A DNA stretch of 64,000 nucleotides from the NCBI RefSeq assembly GCF_003797835.1, contig NZ_RKMF01000004.1, positions 1-64,000 on the forward strand, given 5' to 3'. The translations under genes and the position numbers were made by a program. The stretch's first letter is position 1; each line of letters starts with the position of its first letter. Shown piece by piece: positions 29,607-38,993 of the stretch. The notes under the pieces were generated by a model. That model did not search any database. It saw only the letters and a list, made by a program, of their open reading frames with translations, and was not told where the DNA came from. Source of the stretch: Kocuria soli. GTDB taxonomy: Bacteria > Actinomycetota > Actinomycetes > Actinomycetales > Micrococcaceae.

Positions 29607-30659
29607 TCAGGCGCGCGGGCCGAGCAGGTCGAGTGCTTCCACGGCCTCCCGTTCGGCCAGCAACTCCGCCACGGAACGATCGATCCTGGCCCGGGAGAAG
29701 TCGGCGATCGCCCACGGTTCAACGATCGTGTACCGCCCCTGAGAACACGTCACGGGGAACGAACACACGACCCCTTCGGGCACGCCGTGGATCCCCGTGG
29801 ACGGCACGGCCATGGACGCCCAGGAGCCCTCCGGTGTTCCCCGCAACCAGGTCCGGATGTGGCGCAGTGTCGCGTGGGCGGCCGAGGCCACCGACGACCC
29901 GCCGCGCACCTCGATGATTTCCGCGCCACGCTTGGCCACCTTGGGGATGAAGAACTCGTCGATCCACCGCCGGTCGTGACCGTGTTCCAGGAGGACCTCT
30001 TCCGCCGGGCGGCCCCGGACCGTGGCCCGGGTGAGGTCCACGTACTGGCTGGTCGAGTGGTTGCCCCAGATGGCCACGCCGTCGACGTCGTTCACCGACA
30101 CTCCGCAGGCGATGGCCAGCTGCGCCTCGGCCCGGTGGTGGTCCAACCGGGTCAGTGCCGTGAATCGCTCCGCGGGGACGTCCGGAGCGTGGGAGGCGGC
30201 GATCAGCGCATTCGTGTTCGCCGGATTCCCGACGACGACGGCCCGGAAGGCGGGAGCCGCCGCTTCGTTGATCGCCCGCCCCTGGACGGAGAAGATGCTC
30301 GCGTTGGCGCTCAGCAGATCAGCACGTTCCATGCCCTTGGAGCGCGGTCTGGCACCGATGAGCAGGCCCACCTCTGCGCCGTCGAACGCGGCCGTGGGGT
30401 CGTCGAAGACGTCCACGGATTCCAGCAGGGGCATCGCGCCGTCGAGCAGTTCCATGGCGACACCCTCCGCGGCACGCACCGCCTCCGGAATCTCCAGCAG
30501 ACGGAGCCGGACGGGAGTCTCGGATCCCAGGAGCGCCCCGGCCGCGGCCCGGAACACCGTGGCGTAGCCGATCTGCCCTGCGGCTCCGGTGATCGTGACG
30601 GTGGCCGCGGACGTGGTTCCCACGGGGTCCCGGGCAATGGACTGGGCGATGTCGACCAT
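29607..30659 (-). CDS. mdh: Malate dehydrogenase
   Basis: NAD-dependent oxidation of malate to oxaloacetate in the TCA cycle. The Rossmann motif GAAGQIGY is at 25-32, the substrate-binding Arg in [17 protein letters not shown], the active-site Asp in [13 protein letters not shown] and His in [10 protein letters not shown]. This is the cytosolic-type Mdh of actinobacteria, here 350 residues with a short N-terminal extension. In LDHHRA the second His replaces the Asn common in relatives. AGGAG lies 5 nt before the ATG. A terminator separates it from lctP upstream. Confidence 0.95.
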   Translation of the reverse strand: MVDIAQSIARDPVGTTSAATVTITGAAGQIGYATVFRAAAGALLGSETPVRLRLLEIPEAVRAAEGVAMELLDGAMPLLESVDVFDDPTAAFDGAEVGLLIGARPRSKGMERADLLSANASIFSVQGRAINEAAAPAFRAVVVGNPANTNALIAASHAPDVPAERFTALTRLDHHRAEAQLAIACGVSVNDVDGVAIWGNHSTSQYVDLTRATVRGRPAEEVLLEHGHDRRWIDEFFIPKVAKRGAEIIEVRGGSSVASAAHATLRHIRTWLRGTPEGSWASMAVPSTGIHGVPEGVVCSFPVTCSQGRYTIVEPWAIADFSRARIDRSVAELLAEREAVEALDLLGPRA

Positions 30660-30717
30660 GGCTGCTCCTGAGGCTCACAACGCAACGGAGTCGTCCCCGG
30701 TGTCAGGAACGACAGGA

Positions 30718-30747
30718 GGGTCACCGTGACCCCCGTCACGGTGACCC
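30718..30747 (-). terminator. Terminator downstream of lctP
   Basis: GGGTCACCGTGAC (30718-30730) and GTCACGGTGACCC (30735-30747) form a perfect 13-bp stem with a CCCC/GGGG loop. It lies 46 nt after the lctP stop and upstream of mdh on the same strand, so mdh should have its own promoter. Confidence 0.75.
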
Positions 30748-30792
30748 TCTCATCCTAGTCAGGCGAACTGCCCGCGGCGCGCTTCATGGACC

Positions 30793-32409
30793 TTAGAAGA
30801 CCAGGGAGAGCACGAACACCCAGACGCACAGCACCGCCAGCAGGCCGATGCTGTAGAGCAACACCTGCCGGGTGAGATCGGCCTCCTTGCCCGGCTCTCG
30901 TACCGCCGCGGTCGCAATGGCGATGGACTGGGGCGAGATGACCTTGGCCATCACACCACCCGCGGTGTTGGAGGCCACCAGCAGGGTCTGGCTGGTGCCG
31001 ATCTGCTGGGCCGTGACGGCCTGCAGGGAAGCGAACAGGGTGTTGTTGTTCACCACGGACCCGGTGACGAACACCCCGATCCAACCGATGACTGGCGAGA
31101 GCAGGGGGAAGACACCACCGGCGGCGGACAGTGCCAGGGCCATGGAGGAGGACATGCCCGCGAAGTTCATCACGTTGGCAACTGCCATGACCAGGCAGAT
31201 CATCACGATCGGCGCCCACAACTGCCGGACGGAACCAGCCAGTTCCTCCCACGCCTGCTTCCAGGTGATCGTGGGAGTCACCACAACGGTGAACAGCGCC
31301 GCGAACAGGATGGCGGTGCCGGAGGCTGCCAGGATCGACCAGTTCCACAGGGCGAGCACCGGAGTGGTTTCGGGCACGATCGGGGCGGTCCTGGCCACGG
31401 CCTGGTGCAGGAAAGGCATGGGGACCGCCACGGTCGCACGACCCAGGAAGGCGGCCACGGCCGGAACGGACCACACCAGGATGAAGGCGGAGAGAATGTA
31501 GAACGGCGACCAGGCCTGGGCAACCCGTGCAATCGTCACGGGCTGGCGTTCAGAGCGCAGCTCCTCCAACGCCGGAGCGTGGGCCTCCCGGTAGATGGTG
31601 CGCGGGCTCCAGTACTTCAGGACCAGCGCCATGGCCAACATGCCGACCAACGGCGGGATGATGTCCGCCAACGCAGGGCCAGCCACCCACAGGAACAGCG
31701 ACTGCAGGCCGGACACCAGAACCCCAATGACCAACGCGAGGCCACCTGTTTCGCGCAGACCTCGGCGACCGTCCAGGATGGCGACCAGCAGCAGGGGGAT
31801 GAACACCATGATCCCCTGGGCCACGACGACCATCATTCGGGACAGGTCGGTCAGCGGGACCTCGCCCTGCTGGGCGCCGACGATCACCGGAATGCCGATG
31901 GCTCCGTACCCACCGAACGCGGCGTTGGCCACCAGGCTGATGCCCGCTGCCCGCAGCGGACGGAACCCCAGGTTGACCAGCAGGGCGCCGCAGATCGCGA
32001 TCGGGATGCCGAACCCGGCAGCCCCCTCGAGGAAGCCGCCGAAGCAGAAGGCGATCAGAAGCACCTGCAGGCGCTGATCCTCGGAGATCGAGGAGATCGA
32101 GGACCGGATCACGTCGAAGTACCCGGCCCGTACTGCGATCCGGTACAGCCAGACGGCCATGAGCACGATCCACCCGATTGGCCACAGGCCGCCCAGGAAT
32201 CCGTACACGATCGCCGATCCCGTGGCCGCCACCGGCAGGCCGAAGACCAGTGTCCCGAGACCGACGGCCAGGACCAAGGCGATGAGCGAGGCCTTGAGGC
32301 CGGTCAGCTTGAAGACCGTGAGGCCGAGCAGAAATGCAATGATGGGCACGGCGGCGAGCAATGCCGAGAACACGACCGACCCCGTGGGGTCGTAGTCCTG
32401 AAGCCACAT
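30793..32409 (-). CDS. lctP: L-lactate permease
   Basis: The 538-residue protein is a multi-spanning LctP-family transporter (about 13 membrane segments) that imports lactate with protons; some members also carry glycolate. The N-terminus MWLQDYDPTGSVVFSALLAAVPI matches E. coli LldP, and LIAFCFGGFLEGAAGFGIPIAI, NAAFGGYGAIGIPV and NNNTLFASLQ are family signatures. The start at 32409 is set by this match and an AAAGGG about 11 nt upstream. It appears monocistronic. A small dyad in the AT-rich upstream region may be a regulator site. Confidence 0.93.
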   Translation of the reverse strand: MWLQDYDPTGSVVFSALLAAVPIIAFLLGLTVFKLTGLKASLIALVLAVGLGTLVFGLPVAATGSAIVYGFLGGLWPIGWIVLMAVWLYRIAVRAGYFDVIRSSISSISEDQRLQVLLIAFCFGGFLEGAAGFGIPIAICGALLVNLGFRPLRAAGISLVANAAFGGYGAIGIPVIVGAQQGEVPLTDLSRMMVVVAQGIMVFIPLLLVAILDGRRGLRETGGLALVIGVLVSGLQSLFLWVAGPALADIIPPLVGMLAMALVLKYWSPRTIYREAHAPALEELRSERQPVTIARVAQAWSPFYILSAFILVWSVPAVAAFLGRATVAVPMPFLHQAVARTAPIVPETTPVLALWNWSILAASGTAILFAALFTVVVTPTITWKQAWEELAGSVRQLWAPIVMICLVMAVANVMNFAGMSSSMALALSAAGGVFPLLSPVIGWIGVFVTGSVVNNNTLFASLQAVTAQQIGTSQTLLVASNTAGGVMAKVISPQSIAIATAAVREPGKEADLTRQVLLYSIGLLAVLCVWVFVLSLVF

Positions 32410-32642
32410 GGAGGATGGCCCTTTCGCGAAAGTCGAGAGGGCATCGGATGCACTGGCCGAGTCGACCGCTGCAACTACCTCGTGCAATTGCGTTCATGTG
32501 CGTTGCCCTGGTGAGACTCCCCAATTGTCCGTCCGTGCGGGTCGACATGCGGCGCTGTTGCCAACAATTCCCCATATGGTCACACATATGCGCAATTATT
32601 CACAGTGCCGGGCAGATACGGGGCAGGTACGGAGAGGCACAC
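32410..32642 (-). promoter_or_regulatory. lctP: lctP upstream region with candidate operator
   Basis: This gap between parE and lctP includes an AT-rich island at 32556-32600. It contains the dyad TGTTGCCAACA (32556-32566) and two CATATG palindromes (32573-32578 and 32585-32590) exactly 12 bp apart. Lactate genes are often controlled by GntR-family regulators that bind short dyads, but no regulator gene is in the window and no -10/-35 pair was assigned. Confidence 0.4.
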
Positions 32643-34751
32643 TCACGCGTCGATCTGCTCGGCATCCAACGTGGCGGCTCCGGCGATGATGAAGTCCTTG
32701 CGGGGAGCCACGTCCGAGCCCATGAGCAGAGAGAAGGCGCGTTCCGCGGCCTCGGCCCCTTCCACGGTCACCCGCCGCAGCATCCGGTGACGGATGTCCA
32801 TCGTGGTCTCGGCCAGCTGATCGGCGTCCATCTCCCCCAGGCCCTTGTAGCGCTGGATGGGCTCCTTGTAGCCACGTCCCTCGGCCTCGAGCCGGGTCAG
32901 CAACGTGTGCAGCTCACGTTCCGAGTAGGTGTAGACCATCTCATTGGGCTTCGAACCACGGTTGACGATCTCCACCCGGTGCAGCGGCGGGACCGCAGCA
33001 TAGACCTTGCCCGCTTCCACGAGGGGCCGCATGTACCGGTAGAACAACGTCAGCAGGAGCGTCCTGATGTGGGCGCCGTCGACGTCGGCGTCCGTCATCA
33101 TGACAACCTTGCCGTAACGGGCGGCGTCGACGTCGAAGGTTCGCCCCGAGCCCGCACCGATCACCTGGATCAGCGCGGCGCATTCCGCGTTGGCCAGCAT
33201 GTCCGTGACGGAGGCCTTCTGGACGTTGAGGATCTTGCCACGGATGGGCAGCAGCGCCTGGTACTCGGAATCACGGGCCAGACGAGCCGTGCCCAGGGCG
33301 GAGTCACCCTCCACGATGAACAGTTCGGACTTCTCCACGTCCGTCGACCGGCACTCGACCAACTTCGTGGGCATGGAGGAGGTCTCCAGAGCGTTCTTAC
33401 GCCGCTGGGTCTCCTTGTGGAGGCGTGCCGAGATGCGCGACTTCATCTCGGCCACGACCTTCTCCAGCACCGCGTTGGCCTGATTCTTCTGATCACGCTT
33501 GGTGGCGGTCAGGGCCTTGGTGAGCTCCTTCTCCACGACCTTGGACACGATCTGCCGAACCGCGGGGGTCCCCAGGATCTCCTTGGTCTGGCCCTCGAAC
33601 TGCGGCTCGGCCAACCGGACCGTGAGGACGGCGGTGAGACCTGCAAGGACGTCGTCCTTGTCGATCTTGTCGTTGCCGGCCTTCAGCCGCCGGGAATTGG
33701 CTTCGATCTGCTTCCGGAAAACCTTGACCAGGGCCTGTTCGAACCCGGTCTGATGGGTGCCGCCCTTGGGCGTGGCGATGATGTTGACGAAGGTTCGCAC
33801 GGTCGTGTCGTAGCCGATGCCCCACCGCAGGGCGACGTCGACCTCGCAGTCGCGTTCGACCTCCTGCAGCCGGGAGTGGCCGCCGTCGTCGAGCACGGGG
33901 ACGGTCTCCGTGAAGGAGGCCTCGCCCTGGAAGCGCCACACGTCCGTCACCGAGTCGTCGGTGGCCAGGAACTCGGCGAACTCGGAGATGCCACCGTCGT
34001 GCTGGAACACTTCCTCGTGCGACTCGAATTCACCGGGGGTGCCCGGTGCCCGACGTTCGTCACGCACGGTGATCCGCAGCCCCGGAATCAGGAAGGCCGT
34101 GGTGCGTGCTCGGGTGACCAGCTCGTCGTAGGAGAACTGCGCGTCCGGGGTGAAGATCTGGCGATCGGCCCAGTAGCGAATCCGTGTTCCCGTGACACCA
34201 CGGCGGGCCTTGCCGACGACCTCGAGTTCCGAACCGGAGACGAACGGTTCGAAGGGTGCCTCCGGGGACGGCGTCGACTTGTCGGCGAACTTCCCCGGCT
34301 CGCCACGGCGGAAGGACATCTGGTAGGTCTTGCCGCCGCGGTCCACCTGCACGTCCAGTCGAGAGGACAGGGCGTTGACCACGGAGGCCCCCACACCGTG
34401 GAGGCCGCCGGAGGCGGTGTAGGAACCGCCGCCGAACTTGCCACCCGCGTGCAGTTTGGTGAAAACCACCTCGACGCCCGACAGGCCGGTTCGCGGTTCC
34501 TTGTCGATCGGGATGCCACGGCCGTCATCGTGGACCTCAACGCACCCGTCCTTGTGCAGGACCACGGTGATCTGGTGGCCGTAGCCCGCCAGCGCCTCGT
34601 CCACCGAGTTGTCGATGATCTCCCACAGGCAGTGCATGAGACCGCGGGAGTCCGTGGAGCCGATGTACATGCCGGGGCGCTTGCGCACGGCTTCCAGCCC
34701 CTCCAGGACGGAGAGGTGGCGGGCGTTGTACTCGGATTTGGTGGGGGTCAC
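32643..34751 (-). CDS. parE: DNA topoisomerase IV subunit B
   Basis: ATPase subunit partnering ParC. The GHKL ATPase domain shows EIIDNSVDEAL (Mg/ATP Asn), DDGRGIP and GGKFGGGSYTASGGLHGVGASVVNALS; the TOPRIM domain has EGDSALGTA, PIRGKILN and MTDADVDGAHI. EGDSALGTA is the ParE form, against EGDSAGGSA of GyrB. The GTG at 34751 has CAGGAG 11 nt upstream and gives 702 residues, normal for actinobacterial ParE. parC lies 6 kb away on the other strand. Confidence 0.93.
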   Translation of the reverse strand: MTPTKSEYNARHLSVLEGLEAVRKRPGMYIGSTDSRGLMHCLWEIIDNSVDEALAGYGHQITVVLHKDGCVEVHDDGRGIPIDKEPRTGLSGVEVVFTKLHAGGKFGGGSYTASGGLHGVGASVVNALSSRLDVQVDRGGKTYQMSFRRGEPGKFADKSTPSPEAPFEPFVSGSELEVVGKARRGVTGTRIRYWADRQIFTPDAQFSYDELVTRARTTAFLIPGLRITVRDERRAPGTPGEFESHEEVFQHDGGISEFAEFLATDDSVTDVWRFQGEASFTETVPVLDDGGHSRLQEVERDCEVDVALRWGIGYDTTVRTFVNIIATPKGGTHQTGFEQALVKVFRKQIEANSRRLKAGNDKIDKDDVLAGLTAVLTVRLAEPQFEGQTKEILGTPAVRQIVSKVVEKELTKALTATKRDQKNQANAVLEKVVAEMKSRISARLHKETQRRKNALETSSMPTKLVECRSTDVEKSELFIVEGDSALGTARLARDSEYQALLPIRGKILNVQKASVTDMLANAECAALIQVIGAGSGRTFDVDAARYGKVVMMTDADVDGAHIRTLLLTLFYRYMRPLVEAGKVYAAVPPLHRVEIVNRGSKPNEMVYTYSERELHTLLTRLEAEGRGYKEPIQRYKGLGEMDADQLAETTMDIRHRMLRRVTVEGAEAAERAFSLLMGSDVAPRKDFIIAGAATLDAEQIDA

Positions 34752-35086
34752 TGTTGGCGGTACTCCTGGCAACGACGGGAAGGGGAGCGGGAGGCAGAAT
34801 CCATCCAGCTCCCGGGCACAGACCAGTTCACTGTAATGCTCCGAGGTGGTGCGGCCCCGGTACGGCGCGGGCGTTGTGCAGCACAGGGGCGGTGACGGGC
34901 ACCGAGGAGTTCGTGCGCGGTGGGCGAAAACACCATGGCCGACGGATGGAAACGTGGCGGTGCGTGGTTGTATGTACGTACTCGGAAAGTACTTCCCCAC
35001 TCGAGCCTTCCGGCACGAGCACGAGGGCACCGGCCGGCGGCAGCCGAACGGTCGGCGAGTTGAAGTCTGAGCTGAAGGAGGATGCC
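34752..35086. other. Intergenic region between parE and the DUF7455 gene
   Basis: This 335-bp stretch lies between divergent genes. It contains short palindromes GTACGTAC (34974-34981) and AAGTACTT (34987-34994) in an AT-richer patch about 100 bp before the DUF7455 start, and TACAGT (minus, 34829-34834) as a possible parE -10. No coding sequence or RNA gene was recognised. Confidence 0.35.
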
Positions 35087-35287
35087 GTGAACGCCACGCT
35101 CGAGACCCCAGAGTTGAACGCGACCCACCGCTGTGATGCATGCGGTGCGCAGGCCTATGTACGAGTCGTCCTCGAATCCACCGGTGGGGAGTTGCTCTTC
35201 TGCGCTCACCACGCGCGCGCCAACGAAGACAAGCTTCGTCCCATGGCCGCCACATGGCAGGACGAAACTCAGCGTATCGACGCCTGA
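35087..35287 (+). CDS. DUF7455 family small zinc-ribbon-like protein
   Basis: The 66-residue protein reads MNATLETPELNATHRCDACGAQAYVRVVLESTGGELLFCAHHARANEDKL in part, with a CxxC pair (C16, C19) and C39-x-H-H that could bind zinc. Such proteins occur widely next to topoisomerase or sigA genes in actinobacteria; function is unknown. The GTG start has AAGGAGG (35075-35081) at 5 nt spacing. An ATG-CCG-TGA triplet frame (35082-35090) overlaps this start. Confidence 0.82.
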   Translation: MNATLETPELNATHRCDACGAQAYVRVVLESTGGELLFCAHHARANEDKLRPMAATWQDETQRIDA

Positions 35288-35322
35288 CAGAGACCCACCC
35301 GGGAGGTGTGTCCCGACCCAAC

Positions 35323-35363
35323 ACGGTGGCCCCGGTACCGCGATTCGGTACCGGGGCCACCGT
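35323..35363 (+). terminator. Terminator downstream of the DUF7455 gene
   Basis: Perfect 18-bp arms at 35323-35340 and 35346-35363 close a 5-nt loop (CGATT). It lies 35 nt after the DUF7455 stop and is the first of two hairpins in this convergent gap. Confidence 0.8.
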
Positions 35364-35400
35364 CTGTCCATCTGAGGCACCTCTGCCCTCCGGCCTTTTG

Positions 35401-35462
35401 CGCCGAGTTCGGGGTTGTTCCGCCTATTCGCCGCCATAGGCGGAACAACCCCGAACTCGGCG
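35401..35462. terminator. Long perfect hairpin downstream of alsS
   Basis: Perfect 27-bp arms at 35401-35427 and 35436-35462 surround an 8-nt loop. It begins 14 nt after the alsS stop (35477, minus strand). It is longer than most terminators in the window, so it might also be a copy of a dispersed palindromic repeat. Confidence 0.75.
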
Positions 35463-35476
35463 AGGGAGGCGGCGCC

Positions 35477-37153
35477 TCAGTTCATCGCGGAGTCGTCAAG
35501 GTGCGCGGCCAGCCCCACGTTGTCCGTGTAGTCCACGGCGACGTCCACGATCGAGACGCCGGGTTCGGCCATCGCCTGGGTGAAGGCCTCCTTGAACTCG
35601 TCCATGGTGCGAACGGCGCGGCCCGTGGCACCCATGGACTCGGCGTACTTCACGGCGTCGTAGTCACCCAGTTCCACACCAGACTTGCGGCCGTACTTCA
35701 TCATCTGCTGGAAGGCCACCATGTCGTAGGCGTTGTCCCGCATGATTACGTGCACCATGTTCAGTCCCAGCCGGGTGGCGGTTTCCAGGTCCTGGGCCGA
35801 GTACAGGAAGCCGCCGTCGCCCGAGACGGAGACCACCGGGTGCTCTGGACGCACCAGTGCCGCACCGATCGCCCACGGCAGGGCCACGCCCAGGGTCTGC
35901 TGCCCGTTGGAGAACAGCAGGGTCCGTGGCTCATAGGTGCGGAAGTACCGCGCAAGGTAGATGGAGTGCGACCCGATGTCGGCCGCGACGGTCGACTTGT
36001 CGTCGTCGATGAGGTCACGGATCACCAGGGTGAGGTGCGCCGGGTTGACGCCCTGTTCGGTGTCACCCATGGCACGCGCCTGCGTCTCGTACTCGGCCAG
36101 CGCATCGCGCTGCAGGGAGATCTCGGTCTGCGCGGTCTGGCTGAGGGTCATCCCCCGCAGACGCTCCGTGAGGATCTCCAGCGTGGCGGCGATGTCCCCG
36201 CGGAGCTCAAGTCGGGGTTGATACGCGTGGTCCAGGTCCGCCGGGACCGCGTCCAGGTGGATGATCTGGCGATCCGCTCGGGTGTTCCAGATGATGGGGT
36301 CGTACTCGACCGTGTCGTAGCCGACGGTGAGGACCACGTCCGCCTTGGACAGCAGGATGTCACCGGGCTGGTTGCGGAACAGCCCCACCCGACCGAGGAA
36401 GTGCTTCTCCAGATCCCGTGAAATGGCGCCGGCGGCCTGGAAGGTTTCGACGACGGGCAGCCCGGTGGCCGCGACGAGTTCCCGGAGTGCGGCCGTCGAG
36501 CCGTAATCGGCGCCGCGCAGTCCCACGAGCAGAACAGGGCACTGTGCCTGACGCAACGCCTCCACCGTTCGGTCCACGGAGACCTGCGCCGCCGGGCCTT
36601 GCGGGGCCACCGCCTTCTTCCTCAACGCGGTCTTGTCCGTCTTGGCACCGGTCACACTGTCGGGAAGCATGACGGCAGCCGCGCCCTTGGGCTCGGTGGT
36701 CGCCGCGCGGAACGCGTTGGCCAGGGCCTCCGGAACGTCGCTCGGGTCGGTGGACTCGACCGACGACTTGGTCACGGGAGCCAGGAAGTTCACGGCGTCC
36801 AGCGACTGGTGCGTGCGCTTGAGCCGGTCCGGCAGCCCCACGGTTCCGGCGATGGCCACGACGGGATCCTGCTCCGTCGTGGCCGTGAGCAGGCCGGTGG
36901 CCAGGTTCGTCGTTCCGGGTCCGGAGGTCACGAGCACGACCCCGGGCACCCCCGTCAATCGGCCGACGGCCTGCGCCATGAACACGGCGTTCTGCTCGTG
37001 TCGGCACACGACCAGCTGAATGTCTTCGGCATCCACGAGGGCGTCGTACACGGAGTCGATCTTGGCCCCGGGAACACCGAACACGTACTTCACGCCTTGC
37101 TCACGAAGGGTGTCAACGACCAGTTGTGCGCTGCGGATCTCGTTTTCGCTCAT
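35477..37153 (-). CDS. alsS: Acetolactate synthase, catabolic type
   Basis: This ThDP enzyme condenses two pyruvates to alpha-acetolactate. The 558 residues resemble AlsS of the acetoin pathway (KYVFGVPGAKIDSVYDAL, CRHEQNAVFMAQAVGRLTG with catalytic Glu53, LKRTHQSLD) rather than biosynthetic IlvB, and there is no IlvN-type small subunit next to it. The ThDP-binding motif runs from GDGGFLYS to NAYDM. Alpha-acetolactate decarboxylase, the next step to acetoin, is encoded at 55.8-56.5 kb. The gene is flanked by strong hairpins and looks monocistronic. Confidence 0.9.
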   Translation of the reverse strand: MSENEIRSAQLVVDTLREQGVKYVFGVPGAKIDSVYDALVDAEDIQLVVCRHEQNAVFMAQAVGRLTGVPGVVLVTSGPGTTNLATGLLTATTEQDPVVAIAGTVGLPDRLKRTHQSLDAVNFLAPVTKSSVESTDPSDVPEALANAFRAATTEPKGAAAVMLPDSVTGAKTDKTALRKKAVAPQGPAAQVSVDRTVEALRQAQCPVLLVGLRGADYGSTAALRELVAATGLPVVETFQAAGAISRDLEKHFLGRVGLFRNQPGDILLSKADVVLTVGYDTVEYDPIIWNTRADRQIIHLDAVPADLDHAYQPRLELRGDIAATLEILTERLRGMTLSQTAQTEISLQRDALAEYETQARAMGDTEQGVNPAHLTLVIRDLIDDDKSTVAADIGSHSIYLARYFRTYEPRTLLFSNGQQTLGVALPWAIGAALVRPEHPVVSVSGDGGFLYSAQDLETATRLGLNMVHVIMRDNAYDMVAFQQMMKYGRKSGVELGDYDAVKYAESMGATGRAVRTMDEFKEAFTQAMAEPGVSIVDVAVDYTDNVGLAAHLDDSAMN

Positions 37154-37270
37154 GAGTCACCAGATTGTGTCGGACGGACGATGTCCTTTCGATCGTATGA
37201 CTCCGTGTGGTATTCGGTGGGTTTTTGCGGGCGACCTCACGACCTGCTGCGACTGATCTCACAGCAACCC

Positions 37271-37329
37271 CATGCACGACGGCGGCCGGCCACCGACTCT
37301 CAATCGGTGCCCGGCCGCCGTCGTGCATG
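37271..37329 (-). terminator. Terminator downstream of sigA
   Basis: A 19-bp perfect outer stem (37271-37289 with 37311-37329), a single C-C mismatch and a 6-bp inner stem (37291-37296 with 37304-37309) close a 7-nt loop. It lies 32 nt after the sigA stop, upstream of alsS on the same strand. Confidence 0.8.
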
Positions 37330-37361
37330 CCGTTCCGCATGACCGCGCGGGTGCGTTGGGA

Positions 37362-38927
37362 TCAGTCCAGGTAGTCGCGCAGGACCTGCGAACGGGACGG
37401 GTGACGCAGCTTGGACATGGTCTTGGACTCGATCTGGCGGATCCGCTCGCGGGTCACGCCGTAGACCTTGCCGATCTCGTCCAGGGTCTTGGGCTGGCCG
37501 TCGGTGAGCCCGAAGCGCATGGCCACCACACCGGCTTCACGCTCGGAGAGCGTGTCCAAGACGGAGTGCAGCTGTTCCTGAAGGAGCGTGAAGCTCACGG
37601 CGTCGGCCGGAACAACGGCTTCCGAGTCCTCGATGAGGTCGCCGAACTCGGAGTCCCCGTCCTCACCCAGCGGCGTGTGCAGGGAGATCGGCTCCCGTCC
37701 GTACTTCTGGACTTCCACGACCTTCTCGGGGGTCATGTCGAGTTCCTGGGCGAGTTCCTCCGGGGTGGGCTCGCGACCGAGGTCCTGCAGCATCTGGCGC
37801 TGCACACGGGCCAACTTGTTGATGACCTCGACCATGTGCACCGGGATACGAATGGTGCGTGCCTGGTCGGCCATGGCGCGGGTGATGGCCTGACGGATCC
37901 ACCAGGTCGCGTACGTGGAGAACTTGAAGCCCTTGGTGTAGTCGAACTTCTCCACGGCGCGGATCAGACCCAGGTTGCCCTCCTGAATGAGGTCCAGGAA
38001 CAGCATGCCGCGGCCGGTGTAGCGCTTGGCCAGGGACACCACCAGGCGGAGGTTGGCTTCGAGAAGGTGGTTCTTGGCGCGCTTGCCGTCGTGGATGACC
38101 CAGCGCAGTTCCTTCTTCTGCTCGCGAGTCAGCTCGTCCGCATCGTTCTTGTACTTGTGCTCCGCGAACAGGCCGGCTTCGATCCGGAGAGCCAGATCGA
38201 CCTCCTGTTCGGCGTTGAGCAGGGCGACCTTGCCGATCTGCTTCAGGTAGTCCTTGACGGGGTCGGCGGTCGCACCGGCGGAGACCACCTGCTGAGCGGG
38301 GGCGTCGTCGTCGTCGTTGTTGGACAGCACGAAACCGCGCGCGGTCTCCTGGGAAGCCGTGGTCTTGCCCGTGGGCTTGGCCACCACTTCCGTGCCCGAC
38401 TTGGCGTTCTCCGCGTCCTCGGGTGCGACGACGTCGTCCCCGTCCTCCTCGGCTTCGTCCGCCGAGTCCTGGGAGTCGTCATCGGTGCTGTCGGCACTCA
38501 TCGAGTCGTCAACGGCGAACTCGTCGTCCTCGTCCGCATCGAGGTCGTCGTCCTGCGCTGCGGCGGCCGCCTTCTTACCGCCACGGGCCCCGGTGGCCTT
38601 CTTCTTCGTGGAGTTGGCCTTTGCCCGAGACTTGGCAGGCGAGGCGGCCTCGGCCTTTTCGGGGACCTCGGCCACTGAATCGTCGGCGCCGACGGTTTCG
38701 ACCTTTTCGGTCGTCGTCTTGGTGGCGGCCTTCTTGGCGGTACTCTTGGTGGCTGTGGTCTTCTTGGCCGCCGTGGTCTTCTTCGCCGCGGTGCTCTTCT
38801 TGGCCGCCGTGGTCTTCTTGGCCGCGCTCTTCGACGCGCCGGTGGTGCCCGACGACTCCTGTCCTGCTCCCGCCGACTCGGCGGTCTCTGCGGTGGCAGT
38901 CGTCTCGTTCGTGACAGCTGGTGACAC
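37362..38927 (-). CDS. sigA: RNA polymerase primary sigma factor
   Basis: The 521 residues contain sigma regions 1.2 ([17 protein letters not shown], about 222-238), 2 ([57 protein letters not shown]), 3 and 4 with the C-terminal helix-turn-helix [24 protein letters not shown]. This is the housekeeping RpoD/HrdB type. The N-terminal 215 residues are unusual: Lys/Ala/Thr repeats (33-75) resembling histone H1 tails, then a strongly acidic region (about 125-170). The GTG start has AAAGG about 7 nt upstream. Confidence 0.95.
   Translation of the reverse strand: MSPAVTNETTATAETAESAGAGQESSGTTGASKSAAKKTTAAKKSTAAKKTTAAKKTTATKSTAKKAATKTTTEKVETVGADDSVAEVPEKAEAASPAKSRAKANSTKKKATGARGGKKAAAAAQDDDLDADEDDEFAVDDSMSADSTDDDSQDSADEAEEDGDDVVAPEDAENAKSGTEVVAKPTGKTTASQETARGFVLSNNDDDDAPAQQVVSAGATADPVKDYLKQIGKVALLNAEQEVDLALRIEAGLFAEHKYKNDADELTREQKKELRWVIHDGKRAKNHLLEANLRLVVSLAKRYTGRGMLFLDLIQEGNLGLIRAVEKFDYTKGFKFSTYATWWIRQAITRAMADQARTIRIPVHMVEVINKLARVQRQMLQDLGREPTPEELAQELDMTPEKVVEVQKYGREPISLHTPLGEDGDSEFGDLIEDSEAVVPADAVSFTLLQEQLHSVLDTLSEREAGVVAMRFGLTDGQPKTLDEIGKVYGVTRERIRQIESKTMSKLRHPSRSQVLRDYLD
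38703..38831 (-). repeat. sigA: Degenerate tandem repeats coding AAKKTT units in SigA
   Basis: Codons 33-75 of sigA encode a run of A-A-K-K-(T/S)-T units. At DNA level the GTGGTCTTCTTGGCCGCC-type unit recurs in near-identical copies, so copy number could change by slippage. Confidence 0.7.
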
Positions 38928-38967
38928 TGGGAACCTTTCGTTGCTCGACGCGGTGCTACTGACGAGT

Positions 38968-38993
38968 GGTCATAACACCTATGACCCTGTCAA
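38968..38993 (-). promoter_or_regulatory. sigA: Dyad and -35-like box upstream of sigA
   Basis: GGTCATA (38968-38974) and TATGACC (38980-38986) form a perfect 7-bp dyad with a 5-nt centre. A TTGACA (minus strand, 38988-38993) abuts it and would make the dyad overlap the promoter spacer. No good -10 is found at 16-18 nt, so promoter assignment is tentative. Confidence 0.4.

Noticed and set aside
32361-34895. 844-codon plus-strand frame opposite parE and the lctP upstream region
   Set aside because: ParE motifs on the minus strand are complete; the opposite frame has no domain and spans an intergenic region.
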